Shown here: piece by piece, positions 1-10,287 of the stretch
Numbering within the stretch: the first letter of the stretch is position 1
Layout of the letters: each line of letters starts with the position of its first letter
Assembly (NCBI GenBank): GCA_010093485.1
Contig: MU001499.1
Span: 682,001-746,000, forward strand
Source: Karstenula rhodostoma CBS 690.94
Lineage: Eukaryota > Ascomycota > Dothideomycetes > Pleosporales > Didymosphaeriaceae
Direction: 5' to 3'
Length of the DNA stretch: 64,000 nucleotides
The notes under the pieces: model-generated
What the model was told of the DNA's origin: nothing
The model's database searches: none
Seen by the model: only the letters and a program-made list of their open reading frames with translations
Made by a program: the position numbers and the translations under genes

Positions 1-380
1 ACCACCACTCGACCACTCAAATACGCCCAAACCCAGTACAACGTAGAAAACGAAGACTTTAGCGATAATGTTGGAACCAGTACCGCTGTGCCCTTGGTGC
101 TCGGGTCAAACAGCTAGTGGAGCATCAAAACCAGACGATGGCCAACTGTGAAGTGCCGGTCTCTCGTAGTCTCGTGTCAAGAACGCGTTTAACATAGTCG
201 CGATTTTCGTTCTGTCTTTCCGTCTAGCATCTCGTGTGTTCGTCGATCGTTTCTCTTTCTTAATCGTGTGATTCCCTTGAACTTTGACTTCCTGTCTTTT
301 CTGCCCAAGCGCGCGGCTTCCCAAGCAGTCCCTATCTTCTTGCGATCTTCACTTCTCTAATCTAGCTCGCCTTCAAGAAG
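1..380. other. 5' edge, upstream region of the first gene
   Basis: No supported coding sequence. The only open frame here (106-324, minus) shows no family features. The stretch probably holds the promoter and 5' UTR of the secreted protein that starts at 381; pyrimidine-rich runs lie around 330-375. Confidence 0.4.
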
Positions 381-1852
381 ATGGTTTCGTTTTTCTCAGT
401 ATGGCTGCTGGCAGCATACTCTAGTCTTGTGATAGCTGGACCGTTACCTCATTTGCGACATCAATTCTCGTGAGTGTCTCGCCCTCGACCCAAGGCCCGG
501 GGACTGACTCATATAGTTCATTACATTACCTCAACACCTCATCGACTTCGACGATTGCATCTAGAAACGACTTCGCAAATACTCTCGATCTTGCCTCAAT
601 AGCATCTAGCATCCCTGCGACACAAAGCATAGAGGCCAATACGGCAGTGATGGTCGAGCCAATCGACCACACCGTCTTTACTCGCACTGAAGCCGCCATC
701 ACATTTGTCAATCCTAAAGGAGATCCACTAGTCACCCAAGCTGAAGAAACGGTCCTATCGACGTCGTATATCACGAAGCCATCGACAACGGAGACACCGA
801 CTCCCAAAGCTTCGCCCAGGGTTTCGAGTCTAGCAGCCTTAGAAACTTCTACGAGTACACAGGATTTCGGGTCCTTATTGGATACTAGCGTACAAGCTAC
901 CACCACACTTTCGGAACGCTTGTCTGACAATACTACTACGAGTACGACAGCACCTCAACAGCCGATGTTCACTTATGAACCAGAAGACGTTACCACTGTT
1001 GGAGACAGTTCTCGACCAACAATCACAATCACAATCTCCAGCTTCACCACGCTCACTGCAGGCTTGGATGGTACCGTAACAGAGACAGGGCAGCCGTCTG
1101 TCCCAGTGAACTCAAGTGCGACCCCACCAACGGCATTGCTGCAGAGCACGATCGCTCTTTCATCCAATTATAACAACCAGTCAACAACATTGACTGGGGG
1201 AGAGTCGTCCTCATCGGCTAAGCGCACCTTCTTTGTGACGAGCACAGAATACACCACACTGTACCCTTCAACCCCGACGTCTTCGCAAGCTGCACCCCAA
1301 CCGTCTCTCCAGTCGTCGTCATCTGTAGTAGCATCCGAGCCAGCAATCCCAACCCTCACCCGTTCTTCTACTCCATCATCAACAGAGCCGGTAGCAACGG
1401 AGACACCGAGCTCTTCAACACCACCTGCGTTACCCACAAGCTCGCTGTTACCGCCGCCTATCATCGTGATCACACCGTCGGCGCCAGAATCATCTGAACC
1501 GGCAGTATCAAGCACTCAAACAGCCGAACAACCCAGCAGCGGTGGCGGAGGCTTCGCCTACCCCACCCAGCAACCAGCCGAAAGTTCAAATGGACCCTCA
1601 GCGCCTCCATCGTCCAGCGCGGAAGCACCCTCAGTCGTTCCAAGTCCACCTTCAGGATCCACACCGGCAACCACATCGCCTCCATCCTCATCTTCATCGG
1701 CAGAGCCTTCGCCAGCACTATCATCAGCATCTAGTGGTCCTCTGGTCGTTGTGCCAATCGACTCGAGCCAGATATTCACCGTGACGGAGACGGAGACGAC
1801 GACGACGACGGAGAAGGAGACGGTGACTGTGACTGCCACTGTGACGGCTTGA
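381..1852 (+). CDS. Secreted Ser/Thr/Pro-rich (mucin-like) protein
   Basis: Two exons, 381-469 and 517-1852, are joined across a 47-nt intron (GTGAGT donor, CTGAC branch site, ATATAG acceptor), giving 474 aa. The start at 381 is chosen because it yields a signal peptide (MVSFFSVWLLAAYSSLVIAG). The continuous open frame alone would begin inside the intron and miss it. The mature chain is dominated by Ser, Thr and Pro with dense potential O-glycosylation sites and a Thr-Val-rich tail ending in TATVTA. No catalytic domain, transmembrane helix or convincing GPI signal is visible. Such proteins are usually wall-associated or extracellular; the exact role is unknown. It could be a wall mannoprotein or an adhesin-like protein, which is inference from composition. 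Confidence 0.8.
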
Positions 1853-2436
1853 GTGGTTGCTGCTAGATTTCTTTTGATACCCATACTTGCGGAGGAGAGT
1901 GGAAGTAACGCGTAATGGGGAGGTAGCAACTGAGGGATGTAATACAGGATAATATATGCAGGGCATGTTCAGAATACCGTTGAGCTCATTCCATCCTTCC
2001 TTTCTCCTAAGCGACGTGACCAGGACGTACAATATTAGGACAAAATTCTGAGTACGGTCGGCCTACGTATTGCCTACCCTGGGGTAACACTGTACTTGGG
2101 CTTTAGTCCTGGCATTGTACTTTTGACAGCATTGCACGCGGTTGAGACATCTCGGGTAAAAGCGCAGTCAAATTGTGATACCATGTCAGTCTGGCAGCAT
2201 GCATGCACATTCAAACAGATCCGCCCATCATCACACGTACACATTTGGATGTTCCAAGATTGATTGTTCGTGTACCATTGTCATCGTCAGGCTTCCCCTG
2301 CGCCATTCCACAGGAATGCTACATCAGCCTTGATCCATAACTCGAGGTATAGAAAGCAAAGCAAGACACGCCATGATCCGGTATTCCACTAAACCCATGC
2401 AAATCATCACGCCACATCCTTCGTCCCATTATCCAT
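1853..2436. other. Convergent intergenic region
   Basis: Lies between the ends of the secreted-protein gene and RPL10, so it should hold both 3' UTRs. Open frames on the minus strand (1558-2032, 2319-2639) overlap flanking exons and look like shadows. Nothing else seen. Confidence 0.4.
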
Positions 2437-3198
2437 CTATGCGGTGAAAGCATCAGGGAAGCGGCGGACGTTGTCGGCGAGCTTGCCCTTGTTGCCAAGG
2501 AACTGGACGTAGGCACCATCGATCTTGATGCGGCCCTCCTGGCGCTTGGTGACGTAGTCCTCGCGACGAAGGCTGGTGAAGCCCCAGTTCTTGGAGACGA
2601 TGATCTTCTGGCGACCGGGGAACTGCAGAACATTAGCATTAGTCAATGAGTTTTTTTCGTTCTCCAACATACCTTGTACTGGGATCGCCTGAGAGCCTCA
2701 AGAGCAGTGGCGCGGTTGGAATCCCTCGTGCGGACGGACAGGATGATCTGGCCGATGTTCACACGGGCGACAGTGCCGTTGGGCTTTCCGAAGGCACCAC
2801 GCATACCCGTCTGCAATCTATCGGCACCAGCGCACGACAACATCTTATTGATACGGACGACGTGGTAGGGGTGGGCGCGGACACGGAGATGGAAACCTTC
2901 CTTTCCGGCGACCTTGACGAGGTACTTGTTGGCGCAAATACGGGCGGCCTCGAGCGCCTCAGAGGACAGCTGCTCGTACTCGTTGGAGACAAGGTGGATG
3001 CATAGCGGGAACTCGTCGGCGTTGGCCCTCTTGCGGCCAAGATCGAAGATACGGATCTTGGGGTCGGGGACACCACGGTTGAAGCGCGACTTGGGGTACT
3101 GCATAAAGACGTCAGTTTTGCACTCCGTCGTCTCCAGCGATCCAACATACCGGCTTGTTCTTGCAGTACCTGTAGCAACGGGCGGGACGGCGAGCCAT
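2437..3198 (-). CDS. RPL10: 60S ribosomal protein uL16 (L10)
   Basis: Three exons, 3198-3151, 3098-2673 and 2622-2437, separated by 52- and 50-nt introns (both donors GTATGT). They give 219 aa, the usual length for eukaryotic L10. The N-terminus [20 protein letters not shown] and the internal [18 protein letters not shown] segment are diagnostic. uL16 sits at the base of the P-stalk near the peptidyl-transferase centre and is loaded late, in the cytoplasm, during 60S maturation. A further intron may lie in the 5' UTR (about 3324-3266, GTAAG to TTTTTGCAG), common in ribosomal protein genes but not provable here. It lies in the same orientation as RPL30 upstream of it. Confidence 0.97.
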
Positions 3199-3839
3199 TT
3201 TGACTGTTGATCTGCTGAAACAATGAGCGGAAGGCCTTCTTGCGGATATACGGAGAGCGTTGAATCTGCAAAAATTGCGGGAACGCGATTTCGGGCGGGC
3301 GGAAGGAAAGGGAGCGATTCTTACCCTGCTGTTAGTTGTGGTGTGGTGGAAGTGGAGGCTCGGGAGAAGGTCTTTGAGTGTGAGCGCCGGATTGATTGGA
3401 AATCAGTGTGGGCGACGCTAGTCTACTTTGGGCAGTGGCGGAAGGTGCACATTGATGCAATCCTTCGTCCTTGCCTTAGTAATCACGTACCTCTGTGCCT
3501 GAAACTTGACCACCAAGATGGCGTAGAACTACTCAGTTTCATAGTACACATTACAACTGCATAAGAGCTAGTTTGGCAGCACCATGTCGCAACCATACCA
3601 TCTGCAACGTCAACGCAACGCAGTTACAATATACAGCACATCCTTGCAGTGCTTCCCGCACGAGAATACATGAGGGCATGAACGCCACGAAATCATATTG
3701 ATCACAAAACAAACGATAACAGGGTTTGAAGGTGACTCATTGTCTCATTGCTTTAGCCACTTTTGCATGACTCATGTCGTGAGGTATCATAGTCTATCTG
3801 CCTAAGCCGCCCTTGTTTCTTGTCCATTTACACATGCAC
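3199..3839. other. RPL10 upstream / RPL30 downstream region
   Basis: Contains the RPL10 promoter and probable 5' UTR intron (about 3266-3324), then the RPL30 3' UTR. The plus-strand open frame 3223-3564 shows no recognisable protein features. Nothing else seen. Confidence 0.4.
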
Positions 3840-4604
3840 TTAAGCAGTGTCGGCGCTCAGGATATCAGAGTCACCTGGCATGTGTTAAATGATGCACCGT
3901 CGAAAATACACGGGCATACATACCAGCATCGATGATGGACATAGTGGAGCAGCGGAAAAGCTTACCGCACGCAGTACCAAGCTCAATCTGTTGTGGAATT
4001 CAGTTAGTCGAAAGCCCTCCGAAGTCACGATAGACCTCTTCTCAGGGCCAGCCCTCAAGTACCGATCGGTATCTCGTCGTTAGGCCATGAGGGTCGGATA
4101 GGAATACGTACGTTGTTGCCGGAGAAGTGGTGGACGGAGGTCTTGGAAAGCTAATGTCGAAGTTAGTAATTGGGATCGGCGTTTGATGTTTTCCAACAGT
4201 CGGCGCCCGGGTTACAGTGGTGGTTGTGAAGCATGAGCAATGGCCACAGCTCGGTTTAGATTGGACAATCTGATGCTCTGGCACTGATGCCGTACTCCAC
4301 AAGCCTTTGCCCCCCTGTACCCTTGCACCATTTCCTGTGTCGACAGCGGCGAACGTACCATAGCGTAGTACTCAAGCTCAGACTTGCGCAGAGGAGGAGT
4401 GTTGCCAGCAATGATGACAAGCTTAGCCTTGCCGTTGCGGAGGCTCTTCAAGGTAGACTTGTACCCGAGGGTGACTTTGCCAGACTTCATCACAAGCGCC
4501 AGGCGCGAGTTGATGGTGTCACTTTGCGAGGGTCAGCATGGTGTCTAGATCGTTGGATACCTTTGGTCGACTTACGCGTTTCTCTTAGCTTTCTTGGGTG
4601 CCAT
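3840..4604 (-). CDS. RPL30: 60S ribosomal protein eL30
   Basis: Five exons: 4604-4576, 4521-4359, 4150-4112, 3987-3924 and 3874-3840. The joined frame is 109 aa, normal for eL30. The start [20 protein letters not shown] and the later [13 protein letters not shown] block are characteristic. eL30 is a kink-turn RNA-binding protein of the large subunit; in yeast it represses splicing of its own transcript. Introns are 54, 208, 124 and 49 nt, so introns 2 and 3 are long for this window. I see no clear C/D-box snoRNA in them. Because exons 3 and 5 are very short, single-frame ORF calling misses most of this gene. Confidence 0.95.
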
Positions 4605-4998
4605 CGTGAGCTCAGGAAATTGTTCTTTGGAGTTCCTGTGGTGTTGATGCCTCCGGCGGTGGTGTTGAGTGATCAAGAAGTTCGAGCAGCCGCAAAAGTT
4701 CGCTTGTTCGCTTGTGGGCGGGCTCGCTAAGATCGCGCTAGGCCAAACACCGGCAAGCGACCTGGGTGCACTTAACAATCACGATGATGCGCCATCGATT
4801 GATGGTGAAAACCGCTAGGTCGCAAAGACTGTTTTCAGAATGGTCCCCAAACGTAACTGTTGCATTGGTATCCTACGAAAACGATGCAAACCCTTCAAAA
4901 ACGCCTCCTAACTGCCTGCGATGGTATAGTTCGCCTTCATCCTTATGCTTGATCTCGTCGAAGCAACAGTCGTCCCATCGTTATATCTCACGTGCTAC
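4605..4998. other. RPL30 promoter / MCM2 3' region
   Basis: Upstream of RPL30 and downstream of the MCM2 stop, all on the minus strand. The small plus-strand open frame 4766-5017 runs into MCM2 antisense and shows no features. Nothing else seen. Confidence 0.35.
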
Positions 4999-7663
4999 CT
5001 ATGCAGCAGCCCGCTGAGCCTGCCGACCCGCTCTAGCTGGCTTACGAACGGCACCAGGCCGGTTAAGAGTATACTTCGCGAAGGCTCTAGCAAGGGACTT
5101 CTTAGCGCTGACCTTCTGTGAGCCTACGAACGAATCGACGGTGACAGCGATGGCGCGGTCGATGTCTTCGGCGGAGCAGTACTCCGACAGCCGCATCTTA
5201 CAGAAGGATTCTGAGATACGAATAATAGCTTCAAGATGACGAACCTACGCTTGTCAGTGGCCGTTTATAAGTTTGCAATGTCAGTTACTTACAGTGATTG
5301 GATAAGCACCAGTAGCCATTGACTCCTTTCGCAGATCAGCGAACAGACGGGCGACCTTGTCCTGATCAATCTGGTACAGCTTGGGGCGGCACTTCTCCCT
5401 CGCGTAGAGGATGTATTTCCTGAGCAGCTCCTGTGGTATGTCCCCTTGCTGTGGTTGGTTCGCTTGAGCATCCACCTCCATGCTCTCCTGAGGCTCAGCG
5501 TTGCCGTTTTCGTTTTCTGCAGCGTAGGCCGCATTGTGGTGCTGTGTGGAACGGGCGTGAGAGTTCACGACGAATTTGGCAAGGCGCTCATCTTCGCTGG
5601 GATCGACCGTATCACGTACGACACAAAGAATGTCGAAACGTGACAGAATAGGCTCCGTAAGCTCGACGTTCTGTGAGAACGGAATGGTAGAGTTGTATCG
5701 CCCACCGATGGGATTGGCAGCTGCGACGATAGCACAACGTGCCTGCAGTGTGGTGACAATACCAGCTTTAGAGATGGAAATCGTCTGTTGCTCCATGGCC
5801 TCGTGGATAGACGTACGATCCTGGTCGTTCATTTTGTCAAATTCATCGATTAGACACGTGCCCTTGTCTGCAAGCACGAGAGCACCACCTTCCAAGGTCC
5901 ATTCACTGGTCATGGGATCTCGGCGAACGGAAGCCGTAAGACCGACGGCGGAAGCACCTTGACCAGTAGCGAATACGGCTCGGTGAGCAGTCTTTTCCAC
6001 GTACTTGAGCACTTGAGATTTGGCGGTTCCTGGGTCTCCCAGCAAGAGGACGTTGATGTCCCCACGCATAGCGTGACGTCCAGCGGCCTCTTTGCTGACA
6101 CCGCCGAACAATGACAGCGCTACTGCGGTTTTGATGTCCGTATGTCCGTAGATGCTAGGTGCAATGGAGTTCACGATCTTCTCCACGATGTTAGGGTCCT
6201 TCGATAGCTGTCGAATCTGCTGTTCGTCTGTCTCGCTCAATCGGAAACCAGCCAACTGGTCATGAGACTTGACAACATGGTTTGCCTCAATGATAGTGGC
6301 GAACACTGGGAAACCATTTTTGTTGTTCAGCGATGCGTCGTAATTGTTTCGGTAGACTCCAGTAACCTCGATCTCTTCACCCGGCTTTGCTGAGTCGATA
6401 AGGTCCCAAAGCAAGATTACTTCTCGGTGACGTGGCAAGCGACCAGCCGGAACAGTTCCAGGCGACTCTTGGAGAGTGAGCTTCTGGTAGTTGCGATAGA
6501 CGGTCCGCTCCGAATTTACAATAAACGGACCACGAGATTGACAGTTGGAGCAGAACGAGATCTTGACTTCCACGTTTGAATCTTGGTGAAAGGGTCCAAG
6601 GGTGGTTCCACACTTGGTGCAGTCGAACTTCACGTATTTAAGCTGGGGGAAGACTCCACTTCTCCTCGTGACGACACCGCTAACACGGACTAAGCAGTTG
6701 AGATGCGATTGGCGGAGCTGGCGGAGCGTGAGGCCGATGGGGATATCCGTTATCCGAACGTGGATCTCGGAATGAATGCGCTCGTAGTCGGGGTAGTGTA
6801 AAATCACCACTTCCATAGCAACCTGGTCGAAAATTTTGAGCAGCTCCGTGGGGGTATTGGCAACCCAGTAAGCAAGGGTGGCTTTGCCATCCGTGAGGTG
6901 ATTGAAAGACACCTCCAGAGACTCTGCGTTGATCTCACCAAGGGTCTTGACACGATCGCCGTATACAGAAATACCCTGGTCGTCCACGTACTCGGTGAGG
7001 AATGCCTTGAACTCACGAGCAATAGATTTTGCAACGGCAGGCTGAGCTACCCAGTCAGTCAACGTATTTGCCTTGACGTCCGCGAGCGCTTCCAAAGACA
7101 TTTCCTCGGCCATGATGTCGCCATCAAGATCCATATCATCCTGGTCCTCGTCGTAGCGGTGGCGTTGCCTGCGACCTCCTCTGATGAGCTCACCGATGCC
7201 GCCTTCTTCGTCGTCCGGCAAAAAGGCGTCTGGTATGCGACGTCGTGCTTCGGCATCACGTCGATTCAGTCGACGGTCAATTTCCCGTCTCGCGCCCATG
7301 CCAAGATCTTCAAACTCTCCCTCATCGTCAATATCGGACCCCTCGTAATTCTGATTGGTTTGATTGGCAAAAAGTTCGCCATCAAACCTGTCGTCGAACA
7401 GGTCAATGCCAGCCCCTTCCTCGGCGTCTTCGTCTAGATCGTCCACATCGCGATAGATGTTGTCCTCGTCCAGCATATCGTCATCCTGCGGGATCAGAGG
7501 CGGAGATGAAGCCATGTCCATTGCTATCGTGGAAATCAGCTCGGCCCTATAGATTGATGGAGGCACACCTACGAGTCGACGGCGGGTGTGCTGGCGAGGA
7601 CTCATCGTCCCTGGCACGCTTGTTGCTCCGAGAAGGGCCGGCACCACGGTTTGCAGACGACAT
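4999..7663 (-). CDS. MCM2: DNA replication licensing factor MCM2
   Basis: Three exons, 7663-7573, 7523-5293 and 5244-4999, with 49- and 48-nt introns, give 855 aa (yeast Mcm2 is 868). The start at 7663 (MSSANRGAGPSRSNKRARDD) supplies the basic N-terminus; the long open frame alone starts inside antisense intron sequence. An acidic N-terminal segment is followed by a Zn finger of CxxC pairs (about residues 328-357) and the MCM AAA+ core: Walker A GDPGTAKSQ (about 523), Walker B CLIDEFDKM (about 588) and arginine finger SRFD (about 658). The SRFDILCVVRDTVDP wording is MCM2-specific. It is a subunit of the MCM2-7 helicase, nuclear. It is divergent from the UBR7-like gene, and an ACGCGT box at 7846-7851 lies in the shared promoter. 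Confidence 0.96.
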
Positions 7664-8039
7664 GCTTGGTCGCAGCGGGGAGCTGAAGCGTGTTAGAGGA
7701 AAATATGTTCAAGGGGCGCGTGTGCTATCAAGGCTATGCGATTGCGAGTTCTGCGCTACGTACCTCATGTTTACGCTATGCGGGTATACAAAGATGTGCG
7801 TAGACGGGGAAACGAAGAGGGGAGGAAATACGCGAGGGGGTTAGTACGCGTCCATCTCGCGCTGGCTTGGCGCGTCTCTCATTAAGGCTCGAACAGGAAA
7901 AGTGTGGCAGCGGAGCATTCGACGTAACGCGAGCCCATGTGCGCCTTCACTCTCACCACCCTGATTCATACCGATTTCAACTCGTCAAGTGAGCTCCTGG
8001 AAGCCTACGCGACTCAGGATCAGCCTACAATCCGCCATA
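7664..8039. promoter_or_regulatory. Divergent MCM2 / UBR7-like promoter with an MCB-type box
   Basis: This 376-bp gap separates the MCM2 start (7663, minus) from the UBR7-like start (8040, plus). It contains one perfect ACGCGT (7846-7851) in a GC-rich patch with GCGC and GGCGCG steps. ACGCGT is the MluI cell-cycle box bound by Swi6-containing MBF factors in fungi, and MCM genes are classic MBF targets. Assigning it here is inference from the motif and position. Confidence 0.4.
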
Positions 8040-9866
8040 ATGGCCGAGTCGCAGTCATCCCACCTCTCTAAACCAAAGCCGCGCACGAATTCGATCTCGC
8101 AAGCGTCGGAAGACTCGCAGACAGCAGCAGAGTACGTCTTATTGCGCTTATACCATCACGGTCGCATGAGCTTACTGTTGATTTAGCTTCATCAAAGAAC
8201 AGCTTAGCCTTGAAGCCGAGGCGCGCGAGGCTCTCCCATACGTGAGTCGCATAAGCAGTCGATGACCGGGCTCGACTAAGTTTGACAGCAATTTGACACC
8301 TGTACTCGCGACCTCGGACCTTTGCGTCAAGGGCTCTATTCTTGTCTCGACTGTAACCCGCCACCGGAGAATTCGTCAGACCCGTATCAGCCAGCTGCTG
8401 TCTGTTACGCTTGCTCCATCTCGTGCCACGGCGAACACGCGCTCGTCGAGCTCTTCAATAAGCGTAACTTTGTTTGCGACTGCGGCACTACGCGCCTGCC
8501 CGAAACGACGCCATGTACCCTGCGCATCAATTCCAAGACAGGTCAGAAGGGCGGCGTGACCCGAGAAGAGGCGGCCGCGGGCAACAAGTACAACCAGAAC
8601 TTCCGAAATAGGTTCTGCGGATGCAGCGAAGAATATGACCCACACCAGGAGAAGGGAACCATGTTCCAGTGTCTAGGACTCGGCACAGTAGAGGACGGTG
8701 GCTGTGGCGAGGACTGGTGGCATCCTGAATGCGTTCTTGGACTCTCGAGAGAAGAGTACCAGAAGAGCATCGAGAAGCCGAAGACAGAGCAGAAACATGG
8801 TGATTCGAAGGCCAACGGAATCACAAAAGACATTAGTGTGACAAGGCATGAAGAAGATGCGGGAAGAGACCCGGATGCACGAAGACCCTCTGTTACAACG
8901 GCTATCGCTGCAGGCTTGTTTACTCAAAATGGTGTTGATGGAAACGACATCGTAGCGACCGCCGAAGAAGAAGAGGAAGATGATGATATACCATTGCCTC
9001 CGGGCTTCCCTGCAGAGGACGACTTCGAGTATTTCCTCTGTCACAAATGCATCGACGCCTTTCCATCAATCAAGAAGTACGCCGGCTCTCCTGGATTCCT
9101 TTCACCGGTGTACTGTGATGGGGCCCTAAATCAAGCGAAAGCTCAGGACGCACCCGCTCACGCCAACGGTACCACCGATGGCGGATCAAAGAAACGGAAA
9201 GCAGACGATGATGAGAATATCGCACCCGCAGGATCCATGGCCCCCCCTAAGAGGCAGAAGTCTGAGGACCCCGCAACCACACTGTCGTCCGTCCCAGAAG
9301 ACGCCCCAAGTACCACCCTTACACTGTCACCAAAGAAGACTGACCCCGCCGCCACCACCGCACCAGAGTGCAAGCTATCATCCCTTCCCCCTCTTCCCGC
9401 ACAAGCCCTCAAGACTCCCTTCTCTCTCTTCCTAAAATCCGACTTCCACGCTCATCTCTGCCACTGCGCAACCTGCTTCCCCCTCCTAAAGCCACACCCC
9501 CAACTCCTCGAGGAAGAAGACGTCTACGAGCCGCCCATCTCAGAAGATGGCAACGATGCCGCAGGCTCCGTAGGCACGGGCTCGCTACTTGAGCGGGGCG
9601 AGGCGGCATTCAGCAACATGGACCGCGCGAGGGCGATCCAGGGTGCCATGGCGTTCGCCCATTTGAAAGATGGGCTCAAGGCGTTCTTGAAACCGTATGC
9701 AGATGAGGGCAAGGCCGTGGGCGCTGAGGATATCAACGTGTTTTTCCAGAAGTTGAGGGGTGATGATGCGGCGATCAAGGAGGCGGCTGATGGTGCGAAG
9801 AGGAATCAGGATGATGACGGTGATGGGGCTGAGGGGGATAATAGGAGAGAACAGAGTGGGTACTAG
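8040..9866 (+). CDS. UBR-box / PHD-finger protein (UBR7, Mlo2-like)
   Basis: Three exons, 8040-8131, 8187-8241 and 8289-9866, with 55- and 47-nt introns, give 574 aa. Residues about 52-125 form a UBR box rich in Cys and His (LYSCLDCNPP, CYACSISCHGEHALVELF, FVCDCGTTRLPE). A PHD-like finger follows (RFCGCSEEYDP through GCGEDWWHPECV). An acidic run, a Lys-rich segment and a conserved C-terminal block with CHCATCFPLL come next. This matches UBR7 and S. pombe Mlo2, putative E3 ubiquitin ligases that can bind histone tails. The start at 8040 is the ATG whose splice products restore this frame. Substrate unknown. Confidence 0.85.
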
Positions 9867-10287
9867 GAGAGCGTGTCTTGGCTATAAGAATTCTTCGGGC
9901 GCTATTTAGTTGCCCTATTTGACTTTGGAGAACACTGAAGTTAGTCTTGCCTTCAGTAGGCACTGAGGTAAACGCCACATGCGAATAGTTGTCAGTGGTG
10001 AATTGGGTAATTGCAAGCCACCGTACACCTAATGAATAAAGTAATGAACCACTTCTGCGGTTCCAATGAAAGCGTCCGCATATAAAATCTAGCTCTCACT
10101 GCAGACTGAGGATTTTGTTGGCTGTGATGGTCCCATTCTCGTTAAATCTCTCTATGTAATGCATCACGAGGTTGGATGATGCTTGGCCCATATACGCCAG
10201 AGGCACAAGCCTCTCAGTTTGTCCCAATGCCAATGGGTAGTCCTTATAAGAAATTCCTGAACGCCGGTGATATCCATACAGAATTTA
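9867..10287. other. Convergent 3' region
   Basis: Between the stops of the UBR7-like gene and ATG9. Open frames that cross it (9775-9978 and 10164-10451 minus, 10176-10535 plus) have no protein features. Presumably 3' UTRs and polyadenylation signals. Confidence 0.35.

Noticed and set aside
7245..7844. 199-codon plus-strand open frame
   Set aside because: Antisense to MCM2 exons 1-2; low-complexity basic text with no motif, a shadow of the acidic MCM2 N-terminus.
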